A program made the translations under genes and the position numbers. Under the pieces are notes generated by a model. It was not told the DNA's origin. It saw nothing but the letters and a program-made list of their open reading frames with translations, and ran no database searches. A stretch of DNA of 64,000 bases from DATBSK01 sp964532485 (GTDB taxonomy: Bacteria; Actinomycetota; Acidimicrobiia; IMCC26256; PALSA-555): NCBI GenBank assembly GCA_964532485.1, contig CAZHKE010000007.1, positions 1 to 64,000 on the forward strand, written 5' to 3'. How positions within the stretch are numbered: the first letter of the stretch is position 1; each line of letters opens with the position of its first letter. Shown here piece after piece: positions 8,604 through 16,700 of the stretch.

Positions 8604-9344
8604 GACGCGACGCGCGTCGAGCCGTACCGGCCCGCCTCGAGGTGACGGAGCATCCGCTGGATCGGCCGCGGCGCGACCTTGAGCGCACCGTTGAACGGCG
8701 AGCCGATCGTCACGAGCAGGGCGAGGTCGAGCGCGATCAGCACGATCAGCCCGCCGATGAGCAGCGCGAACGCGGGCTCGAAGCGCAAGGAGATCGCGAC
8801 CGCGTTCACCGCCAGCATCACGCCGCTGAGGAAGGCGAGCAGGAACAGTGGCGTCGGCAGGTCGTGACCGGCCGCGTTGAGGCGATCGGCACGCGCGATG
8901 GCGAGCGCGTCGGCGGCCTTCACGAGGTCCGTCGTCACCGGTTGGGGGACCCCCGGGTCTGCCGCGATCGCACGGATGTGCATCTGGAGGTCGCTCATGC
9001 GGTCATGGGTGTCGTCGCCGCCCTCGCTTCCTCGTGCGAGCGTGGCCCACTCCTCGTCGATCACGGACTGGAGGTAGGCGCCCAGCGCGGCCCGGATGCC
9101 GGCGCCGTCGCACTGGGGCGCCTCGCTCGCCCACGCGAGACGAAGCGCCGCGTCGGCCTCGACGCCGATGGTCTGCTCGGCGTCGCGGTGGTGGCCCCAT
9201 TCGATGCTGATCCCGAACGCGGTGAGGAACGCGAACAGTGCGCCGAACGCGGTCATCAACGAGGCGGCAAGCGTCGCGAGCGCCTTCTGGTCGCCCACCG
9301 ACACGAGGTTGTCGAGCAGGACGTAGGTCAGTCCCGACCAGAAG
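8600..9344 (-). CDS. DUF4239 (bestrophin-like domain) membrane protein, N-terminus in gap
   Basis: The C-terminal 248 residues of a membrane protein. Features are two hydrophobic helices near the end (PLFLLAFLSGVMLAVNAVAIS and FALLIGGLIVLIALDLALLV) and an earlier helix region (ATLAASLMTAFGALFAFLTAFGI). The middle contains AYLQSVIDEEW, typical of the DUF4239 / bestrophin-like family. The N-terminus and start lie in the N gap at 9345-9444. A role in ion transport has been suggested for the family, but this is not shown here. Confidence 0.75.
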
Positions 9345-9444
9345 NNNNNNNNNNNNNNNNNNNNNNNNNNNNNNNNNNNNNNNNNNNNNNNNNNNNNNNN
9401 NNNNNNNNNNNNNNNNNNNNNNNNNNNNNNNNNNNNNNNNNNNN
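9345..9444. other. Assembly gap (100 N)
   Basis: Exactly 100 N. It hides the N-terminus of the DUF4239-type gene and possibly part of the region before the next gene. Confidence 0.99.
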
Positions 9445-9463
9445 GATGCGCGCTCTCGGTCAT

Positions 9464-9506
9464 GATGCGTATCTCGAGGCCGCTCTGCGGCCTCGAGATA
9501 CGCATC
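9464..9506. repeat. Family B palindrome, copy 1
   Basis: Perfect 20-bp arms (GATGCGTATCTCGAGGCCGC and its complement) around a 3-nt loop TCT. It ends 11 nt before the ATG of the downstream LLM gene and is followed by the GAGGAGGGG ribosome-binding site of that gene. Confidence 0.95.
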
Positions 9507-9517
9507 GAGGAGGGGTG

Positions 9518-10447
9518 ATGGCCGAGTTCGGGATCTACGTGCCGCAGATCGCGTTCGAGTACGACGAGATCCTGGCGCGCGCGCAGCTGTGCGAGGAGCT
9601 CGGCTTCTCGTCCCTCTGGCTGTTCGACCACCTCTACGGCCCCGAGCTGCCCGACACGCCCGCATTCGAGGGGTGGACGCTCGCCACCGCGCTGCTCGCC
9701 CGGACGACACGCCTGCGCGTCGGTCACCTCGTGCTGTGCGCGACGTTCCGTCACCCGGCGCTGCTGGCGAAGATGGCGACGACGCTCGACGTGATCTCGG
9801 GCGGCCGGCTCGAGCTCGGCATCGGGAGCGGCTCGTACGAGCCGGAGCACGAGCGCGCGGGGATCGAGTGGAGCACGTTCGCGGCGCGCTCGGCGCTGCT
9901 CGGCGAGACGCTCGAGGTCCTCACGCGGATGTTCGACCGAACGCTCACGTCGTACTCGGGCGAACGGTTCACGCTGCGCGACATGCCGAACGTGCCTGCG
10001 CCGGTGCAGCGGCCCCGGCCGCCGATCCACGTCGGGGGGGTCGGTGAGCGGCGGACGCTGCCGTTGGTCGCTCGCTATGCCGACGTGTGGAACGTGCCGA
10101 CGTACGCGCTCGGTGAGATCGACGCGAAGCGGGCCGTCCTCGACGCGGAGTGCGAGAAGATCGGTCGCGATCCCTCCGAGATCGCGACGTCGCTCGAGGC
10201 GGTCATGGTGCTCGCGGCCGACGACGCGGGGCTCAGCGAGCAGCTCGCCAAGGCGGAGCGGCGGTATCCGGGCGCAGGATTCGGGCTCCACGAGGGCGGG
10301 TTCATCGGCAAGCCCGCGCAGCTCGTCGACCACATCGGCGCCCACGTCGAGCGCGGCGTCGCCTCGTTCGTGTTCTTCACGTCGGACCGCGCCGGCGAGC
10401 CCACGCTCCGCCTGTTCGCCGACGAGGTCGCGCCCCACCTCTCCTAG
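9518..10447 (+). CDS. LLM class F420-dependent oxidoreductase
   Basis: Luciferase-like monooxygenase family protein of 309 residues, probably F420- or FMN-dependent and cytoplasmic. TIM-barrel motifs include GFSSLWLFDHLY at the N-terminus, FRHPALLAKMATTLDVISGGRLELGIG in the middle and RPRPPIHVGGVGERRTL near 165. The ATG at 9518 is preceded by GAGGAGGGG and was chosen for that reason. It directly follows the family B palindrome. The substrate is unknown; neighbours in this region suggest catabolism of organic acids or hydrocarbons. Confidence 0.88.
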   Translation: MAEFGIYVPQIAFEYDEILARAQLCEELGFSSLWLFDHLYGPELPDTPAFEGWTLATALLARTTRLRVGHLVLCATFRHPALLAKMATTLDVISGGRLELGIGSGSYEPEHERAGIEWSTFAARSALLGETLEVLTRMFDRTLTSYSGERFTLRDMPNVPAPVQRPRPPIHVGGVGERRTLPLVARYADVWNVPTYALGEIDAKRAVLDAECEKIGRDPSEIATSLEAVMVLAADDAGLSEQLAKAERRYPGAGFGLHEGGFIGKPAQLVDHIGAHVERGVASFVFFTSDRAGEPTLRLFADEVAPHLS

Positions 10448-10450
10448 GGT

Positions 10451-10489
10451 TGCGTCCCTCACCCGCGCATTCGAAGGCGACGGACGCAC
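10451..10489. repeat. Family A palindromic repeat, degenerate copy
   Basis: The left arm TGCGTCCCTCACCC is intact, but the right arm is eroded (CGACGGACGCA). It begins 3 nt after the stop of the LLM gene. Confidence 0.6.
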
Positions 10490-10506
10490 GCCGAGCCGCT
10501 CCGACC

Positions 10507-10544
10507 TGCGTCCCTCACCCCGCTATGCGCGGGTGAGGGACGCA
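10507..10544. repeat. Family A palindromic repeat, intact copy
   Basis: Perfect 14-bp arms around the loop CGCTATGCGC, between two convergent genes. With the degenerate copy at 10451 it forms a pair in the same intergenic space. Confidence 0.9.
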
Positions 10545-10558
10545 ACCGGGGGCTCGGG

Positions 10559-12193
10559 TCACCGCTTCTCGTAGGTGATGTCGCTCGCCTCGACGTCCCA
10601 GGTGGCGTCGGTGACGCCCTCGTCGCGCAGCACCCGCTTGAGCACACGGCCGACCGGGCTGCGGGGCAGGTCGTCGCGGAACTCGACGTAGCGGGGCAGC
10701 GCGAAGTACGGGAGCTCGTCCACGCACCACAGGAACAGCTGCTCCTCGGTCACGTCGGACCCCGGTGCGAGCGTCGCGGTGAGCTTCAAGTCGTCTTCGG
10801 TGACCTCGCTGGGCACCGCGTGGACGACCACGTCGACGACCGCGTCGTGCCTCATGATGATCTTCTCGACCTCGAAGCTCGAGATGTTCTCGCCGCGGCG
10901 TCTGAGGTAGTCGGCCTTGCGGTCGACGAAGTAGAGGTAGTCGTCGTCGTCGATCCGCCCGATGTCGCCGGTGTGGTACCAGAGGTTGCGGTTGGCCGCG
11001 ACCGTCGCCCCCGGGTTGCCCCAGTAGCCCTCGGACATCACGTGGGGTCGCTTCGGTCGCAGCACGATCTCACCGTCGGTGTTGCGCGCCAGCTCGTTGT
11101 CGTCGTCGTCGAAGATCCGAACGTCGAAGTACTCGTCGTTCAGCACGCCCGCCGCGTCGGGCCGGTTCTCGACGCCCAGCGGCGTCCACGACACGAGGCT
11201 CGCCTCGGTCTGACCGAACGCACCGCTGAACACGTCGGTGCCGAACCGATCGCGCAAGCGTCGGTCGATCTCCACCGGCATCGGTGCCGCGCCGATCAGC
11301 CGCAGCGACGAGTTGGCCTCGGGCGCGCCCGACCTCGGCATCTCGGGACGGTCCTCGTCGTTGGCGAGCAGGTACGCCATCGACCCGAGCAGCGACACGA
11401 TCGTCGCGCCCGTCCGGTTCATCTCGGGCCAGAAGCCCGACACCGAGAACTTGCCCGACACCGCGGCGCGTCCGCCCACCGAGAGGGCTCCCGTGAGACA
11501 CACCGAGATGGCGTTGAAGTGGAACAGCGGCAACGCCGACCAGACGACGTCGTCGGCCGTGCGCCGCCAGCAGATCGCGATCTGGTTGGCGAGGCCGACG
11601 TGGTAGTTGTGGCTGAGCATGCAGCCCTTCGACGGGCCCGTCGTCCCGCCGGTGTAGACGAACGTCGCCAGCGCGCTCGGCTCGACGCCGGTGTCGAGCG
11701 CCAGCGGCGTGGCGGTGAGCAGGTCGGGCCAGGCGTGGACGTTCGGGCCCGCGATCTCGTCGTCGGGCTCACCGACCATCACGACGTGCTCGAGCGACGG
11801 GACGTCGCGTGCGACCGCTGCGATCCGTGACGCCATGTCGCCTTGCACCGTGACGACCCGCGCCCCGCAGTCGGCGAGCTGGTGGCGCAGGTACTCGCCC
11901 TTGTACGCCGAGTTGATCGGCGCGCTGATCCCGCCGCCGAGGATCGCCCCCCACCACGAGAGCATCCCCTCGGGCGAGTTCTCCATCAGCGTCGCGACGC
12001 GTTCGCCCGGTCCCACACCGAGCTCGGCCAACGACGCGGCGAGCGCGCCCGCATCGCGAGCAACGTCGGCCGCGCTGAAGCTCGTGCCCAGCACGTCGAG
12101 GTACTCGCCGTCGGGATCGCGCTCGAGGCGGCCGGCGAGCAGCCGCGGCAGGGAGTGCTGCTCCTCGCTGATCCAGGATCTCGTCTCGCTCAT
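10559..12193 (-). CDS. AMP-dependent acyl-CoA synthetase/ligase
   Basis: ANL-superfamily enzyme (544 residues) that should adenylate a carboxylic acid and join it to CoA. Motifs are the P-loop-like YTGGTTGPSKGC near 175, the A5-type segment GAFGQTEASL, the A7/A8 region YHTGDIGRIDDDDYLYFVDRKADYLRRRGENIS and the C-terminal Lys domain LPRSPVGRVLKR. It lies 9 bp downstream of two class III CoA-transferase genes on the same strand, so the cluster probably activates and transfers CoA on one set of acids. The identity of the acid is not shown. Confidence 0.92.
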   Translation of the reverse strand: MSETRSWISEEQHSLPRLLAGRLERDPDGEYLDVLGTSFSAADVARDAGALAASLAELGVGPGERVATLMENSPEGMLSWWGAILGGGISAPINSAYKGEYLRHQLADCGARVVTVQGDMASRIAAVARDVPSLEHVVMVGEPDDEIAGPNVHAWPDLLTATPLALDTGVEPSALATFVYTGGTTGPSKGCMLSHNYHVGLANQIAICWRRTADDVVWSALPLFHFNAISVCLTGALSVGGRAAVSGKFSVSGFWPEMNRTGATIVSLLGSMAYLLANDEDRPEMPRSGAPEANSSLRLIGAAPMPVEIDRRLRDRFGTDVFSGAFGQTEASLVSWTPLGVENRPDAAGVLNDEYFDVRIFDDDDNELARNTDGEIVLRPKRPHVMSEGYWGNPGATVAANRNLWYHTGDIGRIDDDDYLYFVDRKADYLRRRGENISSFEVEKIIMRHDAVVDVVVHAVPSEVTEDDLKLTATLAPGSDVTEEQLFLWCVDELPYFALPRYVEFRDDLPRSPVGRVLKRVLRDEGVTDATWDVEASDITYEKR

Positions 12194-12202
12194 GCCGAGC
12201 GC

Positions 12203-13489
12203 TCAGACCGTCCAGATGTAGGTCGGGTCGGCGACGGGGTCGTCGGCCGGCCAGTACACGACGCCGCCGGCCTTGAGCGCGTCCATCTGCTCGCCGGAGT
12301 AGCCGAGCCAGTCGAGGATCTCGCGGGTGTGCTCACCGGCCAGCGGTGGCGGGCCGTGGATCCTCCCGGGCGTCTCCGAGAAGTCGATGAGGCTGCCGTA
12401 CTGGCGCATCGTGCCGAGGATCGGGTGCTCGTACTCGGCGACGAGCCCGAGCCGCTCGTTGTCGGCGTCGAAGAACGCGAGCTCGCCGCCCAACGTGTCG
12501 ACCGGGATCTCGCACGGAGCACCGATGTCGTCGAGCAGGTGCCTCCAGGTGAGCGCGGTCTTCGTCGCGAGCCGCGCGCCGAGGATGGCCTCGAGCTCGG
12601 TGCGGTGCTCGGCGCGCCCCGCGGCGTCCGCGAAGCGCGGGTCGTCGGCGAGCTCGGGCACCCCGAGTCCGCCGCAGAGCGCGCGCCACTCGTCGTCGGT
12701 GACGACCGCGACCTGCAGCCAGCCGTCGCCGGTCTCGTAGAGCCGGTAGCACGCGCCCACGCCGGTCTGCTGCTCGTCGAGCTGCGGGGTGGGCGCGGTC
12801 GCGCCGTCGACGAGCAGTGCATCGGACGCGAGCATCTGCCCGCCGTCGAGCAGTGACGTCCACAGCTGCTGACCCTCGCCCGTCGTGCGCTGGTGGTAGA
12901 GCGCGGCGAGGCAGCCGACCACCGAGAGCATGGCGTTCGCGGTGTCGGTCATCCCGAACCGGTAGTACATCGGCGGGTTGCCGGCGTGCACCGGGCCCGA
13001 CTCGTACTCGAGACCGGCGGTCGCCTGGAACAGCGGGTCGAGCCCGCCGGAGTGCGCGAGCGGTCCCTCGAGACCGTAGGCGTAGGTGTTGCAGTAGACG
13101 ACGTCGGGGTTGATCGCCTTGCAGTCGTCGTACCCGATGCCGAGTCGGTCGGCGACGCCCACCGTCATGTTGTGGTGGACGATGTCGGCCTTCTCGATCA
13201 GCTTGCGGGCGATCTCGAGGCCCTGCTCGTTCTTGAGGTCGAGCGCGATGTCGCGCTTGCCGCGCTGACAGCCCACGAACGGCTGGTTGACGAACCGCAT
13301 GCCGTCGCCGGTGAGCGGCTCGACCTTGATGACCTCGGCGCCGAGGTCGCCGATGATCATGGGGCCGAACGGTCCGGCGAGGTACTGGCCGAAGTCGATC
13401 AGCACGACGCCCTCGAGCGCGCTGCGCCCGTTCGTGCCCGCGCTCGTGCCGGCGCTGGTGTGTCCCGTGCCCGACGCGGCGGCCGTCAC
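12203..13489 (-). CDS. Class III CoA-transferase (CaiB/BaiF family), catalytic Asp present
   Basis: Family III CoA-transferase, 428 residues. It has the N-terminal block VLIDFGQYLAGPFGPMIIGDLGAEVIKVEP and a central GEGQQLWTSLLDGGQ. Asp215 aligns with the catalytic Asp169 of formyl-CoA transferase by its distance of eight residues after the GQ. It should move CoA between acyl-CoA thioesters and acids through an enzyme-bound anhydride. The start overlaps the stop of the upstream CoA-transferase homologue by 4 bp, so the two are translationally coupled and may form a heteromer. Confidence 0.92.
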   Translation of the reverse strand: MTAAASGTGHTSAGTSAGTNGRSALEGVVLIDFGQYLAGPFGPMIIGDLGAEVIKVEPLTGDGMRFVNQPFVGCQRGKRDIALDLKNEQGLEIARKLIEKADIVHHNMTVGVADRLGIGYDDCKAINPDVVYCNTYAYGLEGPLAHSGGLDPLFQATAGLEYESGPVHAGNPPMYYRFGMTDTANAMLSVVGCLAALYHQRTTGEGQQLWTSLLDGGQMLASDALLVDGATAPTPQLDEQQTGVGACYRLYETGDGWLQVAVVTDDEWRALCGGLGVPELADDPRFADAAGRAEHRTELEAILGARLATKTALTWRHLLDDIGAPCEIPVDTLGGELAFFDADNERLGLVAEYEHPILGTMRQYGSLIDFSETPGRIHGPPPLAGEHTREILDWLGYSGEQMDALKAGGVVYWPADDPVADPTYIWTV

Positions 13490-14694
13490 GTGAACGCCTT
13501 CATCGCCTCGGGCTCGTAGCCGAGCGCGCCGAGGATCTCCTCGTTGTGCTGCCCGGGCTCGGGGCGGGGGCCGGTGATCGCGCCCGGCGTGCCCTGGAGG
13601 TGGATCGGCACGCCGACCTGGGTGGTCTCCCCGAGCTCGGGATCGTGGATCGACGCGACCATGTCGTTCGCCGCCAGCTGCGGGTGCGGTGCGCCCGACG
13701 GGCCGCCACCCAGTGCGTCGCCCATCGGGACGATCGCCTCGATCGCGTGGTTGTTCTCGCGGTACGAGGCGATGAGCTCGTCACGGTCCTGTCGCTTGTA
13801 CGCGGCCTGGCGCCGCGGCGTGATCTGCGCGCGCTCCTCCTCGGAGAGCATCGCGTAGCGCTCGTTGTTCGACGCCTCGACGTCGAGCCCGAGGATGTCG
13901 TCCTGGCTGCGGATGGGCGTCATGCCGCTCATGATCGACATGTGCACCCAGTCGTGGGCGGCGACCTCGAAGATCATCTCCTGGTGGCTGCCGGCCGGGT
14001 ACGACTTCGACATGATCGTCCAGAAGTCGCCGGGCGCCTTCGTCGCCCACGTCCAGATCTGGGTGGTGTAGAGGAACGCGCCCTGGTACAGCGACGTGCG
14101 GACGTGCTGGCCGCGGCCGGTGTCCTCGCGGGCGATCAGCGCGGCGAGGATGCCGGTCGGCACGAGGAACATCGCCGCCATGCTCGGCATCGGCATGTGC
14201 AGGAAGATCGGCCCGAGACGCCACCCCGGCTGCTCCCACTGCTGGCCGCTCGCCGCCTGGACGAGCGCGTCGTAGCCGGGGCGCTGGGCCAGACGGTGCC
14301 CGTCGGGGTACGCGGGGCACGAGCAGTAGACGAGGCGCGGGTTCGCGGCGTGGAGCTCGTCGTACCCGATGCCGAGGCGGTCGGTGACGCCGGGCTTGAA
14401 CGTCTCGACGAGCACGTCGGCATCGGCGGCGAGCTGGTGGAACGCGGCGAGGCCGTCGGGGTGCTTCAGGTCGAGCGTGACCGAGCGGCGCGACCGGTTC
14501 CAGACCGCGTAGCCGTTGTACCCCCGGAAGGGGTCGCCGCCGGGCGGCTCGACCTTGACGACGTCGGCGCCCTGCTCGGCGAGCATGAGCACGCCGAGCG
14601 AACCGGCGATGCCCCACGACAGGTCGAGCACACGCAACCCGTCGAGGGCTCCAGCTCGTCGGGCGTCGGGCACGGCCGGGATCTTGGCACGCAC
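13486..14694 (-). CDS. Class III CoA-transferase homologue with Gln at the catalytic position
   Basis: A second CaiB/BaiF-family protein (402 residues), related to its downstream partner: VLDLSWGIAGSLGVLMLAEQGADVVKVEPPGG, then YDALVQAASG and TGRGQHVRTSLYQGAF. At the position where the partner has Asp215 this protein has Gln204, so it lacks the nucleophile used by known family III enzymes. Family III enzymes made of two different subunits, with only one carrying the Asp, are known (for example benzylsuccinate CoA-transferase). The tight 4-bp overlap with the active homologue favours that arrangement here. The start is a GTG at 14694. Confidence 0.87.
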   Translation of the reverse strand: MRAKIPAVPDARRAGALDGLRVLDLSWGIAGSLGVLMLAEQGADVVKVEPPGGDPFRGYNGYAVWNRSRRSVTLDLKHPDGLAAFHQLAADADVLVETFKPGVTDRLGIGYDELHAANPRLVYCSCPAYPDGHRLAQRPGYDALVQAASGQQWEQPGWRLGPIFLHMPMPSMAAMFLVPTGILAALIAREDTGRGQHVRTSLYQGAFLYTTQIWTWATKAPGDFWTIMSKSYPAGSHQEMIFEVAAHDWVHMSIMSGMTPIRSQDDILGLDVEASNNERYAMLSEEERAQITPRRQAAYKRQDRDELIASYRENNHAIEAIVPMGDALGGGPSGAPHPQLAANDMVASIHDPELGETTQVGVPIHLQGTPGAITGPRPEPGQHNEEILGALGYEPEAMKAFT

Positions 14695-14721
14695 CTGACG
14701 CGGCTGTCAGTTGGATCTGGA

Positions 14722-14759
14722 TGCGTCCCTCACCCGCGCAGAGCGGGGTGAGGGACGCA
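14722..14759. repeat. Family A palindromic repeat
   Basis: Perfect 14-bp arms (TGCGTCCCTCACCC) with the loop GCGCAGAGCG, the reverse orientation of the usual loop. It lies upstream of the CoA-transferase gene and downstream of the gene ending at 14830. Confidence 0.9.
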
Positions 14760-14777
14760 GGTCCGAGCTCTCGGTCG

Positions 14778-14814
14778 TGCGTCCCTGGCCCTCGAATGCG
14801 CGGGTGGGGGACGC
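14778..14814. repeat. Family A palindromic repeat, degenerate copy
   Basis: TGCGTCCCTGGCCC and GGGTGGGGGACGCA, an imperfect pair 18 nt after an intact copy. Confidence 0.65.
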
Positions 14815-14829
14815 ATCCCAAAGGTGAGG

Positions 14830-15600
14830 TCAGATCGAGTCGAGGGGACGGCGGTCGGACTCTTCGGGTTGGCGTCCGAGGCGCAGGGGGGAGAGCGGCG
14901 CCTCGATCATGAGCGTGCGGCGCCAGTCGGCACCGAGTTCGGCCTGGGTCGCGGCCCAGCCGCCGAGCGGGCCGCCGCCGGTCCCTGTCGAGCCGTGGTG
15001 GGCGCGCTCGAACGCCGTCCACGTCGCCCAGTCGGGGATCGCCCAGATCACGATGCACTCGGTCTCGTTGACCATCTCGACACGGAACGCGCCCGTCAAC
15101 GTGAGCCCCTGTGCCTCCACCGCGGCGCGTCCGTCGTCGCGCAGCGCGTCCAGGTAGTCGTCGGCGGCGCCCGGCGGTACGGCCACGAGCTCGTGCGCGT
15201 AGACCTCGCCGTGCACGCCGTCGGCGATCAGCGCGTCGACCGGGCGCGTCCACGGCGCAGGAGCGAGGATGCGGTCGTAGCCGCCGCGGCGGAACTCGGC
15301 GGCCTGCGCCCACCACTCGGCGAGCGACGGGTCCTGCATCGAGCCACCGCCCGCGAGCTCGTGCGCGAAGTTGGCGGCGAGCCCGTCCCACCCGTCGAGC
15401 TCCCACATGTTGACGACCTCGGGCCAACGCCCCGTCGACCCGACCGTCCCCCACACGCCGTAGCAGCGCATCGGACGCTCGCGGGTCGCGATCGGCACCC
15501 AGTTCGCGGTCATGTGGTGCATGTACTTGGCGCGGTTGTGCCCGCGGATGTCGATGAGCTCGTGGATGTACACACGGTCGTTCGGTGCGGCGTCGGCCAT
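14830..15600 (-). CDS. Hypothetical protein with two dimeric alpha-beta barrel-like halves (NIPSNAP-like)
   Basis: A 256-residue protein without signal peptide or membrane segment. It has two similar halves, one starting VYIHELIDIRGHNRAKYMHHM and one starting GEVYAHELVAVPPGAADDYLDAL, each followed by a Trp-rich part (VVNMWELDGWDGLAANF; VIWAIPDWATWTAFERA). This pattern resembles duplicated dimeric alpha-beta barrel proteins such as the NIPSNAP or EthD groups, but I do not firmly recognise the family. It is 8 bp downstream of an LLM flavin enzyme on the same strand, so it may act with it. Confidence 0.7.
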   Translation of the reverse strand: MADAAPNDRVYIHELIDIRGHNRAKYMHHMTANWVPIATRERPMRCYGVWGTVGSTGRWPEVVNMWELDGWDGLAANFAHELAGGGSMQDPSLAEWWAQAAEFRRGGYDRILAPAPWTRPVDALIADGVHGEVYAHELVAVPPGAADDYLDALRDDGRAAVEAQGLTLTGAFRVEMVNETECIVIWAIPDWATWTAFERAHHGSTGTGGGPLGGWAATQAELGADWRRTLMIEAPLSPLRLGRQPEESDRRPLDSI

Positions 15601-15608
15601 GGGGACGC

Positions 15609-16493
15609 TCAGTCTGCCCGCGACCGGCTCGTGACCACCGTTTCGAACGTCGCGAGGTCGCCCTCGTACGGAGGCTCGGGGCGAGGCCAGTGGACGACCA
15701 GGTCGGTGACGCCGACGGCGTCGTAGGCACCGATCGCGTCGGCGAGCGCTTGGGCCGAGCCGAGCGGCTCCTCGAGCTGCGCGCCCGCCAGCACGAGCCG
15801 ATCGATCGACGCCGGATCGCGGCCCGCCGATGCGCACGCGTCCTCGAGGCGGGCGATCTGCGCCGCGATCATCGGCGCACCGGCATCGGGCGCGACGGGC
15901 GGCGGCACCGCGCGGTCGCCGGTCGTCACCCAGATCGCGGCGTGGCGCGCGGCGAGGCGCATGCCTGCCGGGCCGGTGGCGGCGATGGCGAACGGCACTC
16001 GCGGCTGCTGCACGCACCCCGGGTAGGTGCGGGCCTCGTCGGCGGCGTAGAACGTGCCGCGATACGACGCCGCGGGCTCGCGCAGCACCAGGTCGATGCA
16101 CTCGACCAGCTCGGTGAAGCGCGCGGCTCGCTCGGTGGGCGACCACGGATCCTGGCCGAGCATCGTGGCGTCCCAGCCAGTCCCGCCGGCGCCCAGCCCG
16201 AGCACGAGGCGCCCGCGCGAGATGTCGTCGAGCGTGACGACCTCCTTCGCGAACGGCACCGGGTGGCGGAAGTTGGGCGACGCGACGAGCGGGCCCAGCC
16301 GGATGCGGTCGGTGACCGTCGCCGCGGCCGTGAGCGTGGGCATCGCGCCGAACCAGGGCCGGTCGCGCAGGCGACGCCAGGCGAGATGGTCGTACGTCCA
16401 CGCGTGGTCGAAGCCCAGCTCCTCGGCGCGCTGCCAGAGGCCCGCGGCGTCGGGCCACGAGTGCTCCGGGAGGATGACGACACCGAGACGCGT
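15609..16493 (-). CDS. LLM class flavin/F420-dependent oxidoreductase without a standard start codon
   Basis: Luciferase-like monooxygenase family protein of about 294 residues: RLGVVILPEHSW, GFDHAWTYDHLAWR, NFRHPVPFAKEVVTLDDISRGRLVLGLGAG. Family members start with M-R-x-G-V-V, and the codon at that place is ACG (16491-16493). No in-frame ATG, GTG or TTG was found within about 120 nt upstream or in the first codons. Either ACG is used, the start codon has been lost by an ATG to ACG change, or there is an assembly error. The upstream space also holds a family A repeat. The body of the gene is intact, so it is listed as a CDS. Confidence 0.7.
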   Translation of the reverse strand, partial: TRLGVVILPEHSWPDAAGLWQRAEELGFDHAWTYDHLAWRRLRDRPWFGAMPTLTAAATVTDRIRLGPLVASPNFRHPVPFAKEVVTLDDISRGRLVLGLGAGGTGWDATMLGQDPWSPTERAARFTELVECIDLVLREPAASYRGTFYAADEARTYPGCVQQPRVPFAIAATGPAGMRLAARHAAIWVTTGDRAVPPPVAPDAGAPMIAAQIARLEDACASAGRDPASIDRLVLAGAQLEEPLGSAQALADAIGAYDAVGVTDLVVHWPRPEPPYEGDLATFETVVTSRSRAD

Positions 16494-16569
16494 GCCGCGA
16501 ACGCTATGCGCGCCACCCGCGATGCATCGCCGGAACGTCCCCGTCCGCCCGACGGCGCACCCGCTGACC

Positions 16570-16606
16570 TGCGTCCCTGACCCCGGAATGCGCGGGTGGG
16601 GGACGC
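16570..16606. repeat. Family A palindromic repeat, imperfect copy
   Basis: TGCGTCCCTGACCCC with CGGGTGGGGGACGCA; arms partly mismatched. It lies between the divergent LLM and amidohydrolase genes, just upstream of the TetR-type promoter at 16633. Confidence 0.7.
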
Positions 16607-16632
16607 AACCAGGGGTTCGGTCGACACCCGGT

Positions 16633-16665
16633 GAACCTAGGGTCAGAATGGTGAACGACGGTTCG
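16633..16665 (+). promoter_or_regulatory. Promoter and probable TetR operator of the amidohydrolase-tetR operon
   Basis: GAACCTAGGGTCA contains a -10 box TAGGGT (16638-16643). Nine nt after it comes GAACGACGGTTC (16653-16664), a sequence with GAAC/GTTC symmetry placed over the expected transcription start. A 14-nt identical sequence with the same 9-nt spacing stands before the gene starting at 20584. The TetR gene in this operon is the natural candidate repressor. Confidence 0.6.
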
Positions 16666-16700
16666 GAACTGCCCGGGTGAGTCGAGTCGGGGGAGCAGCC

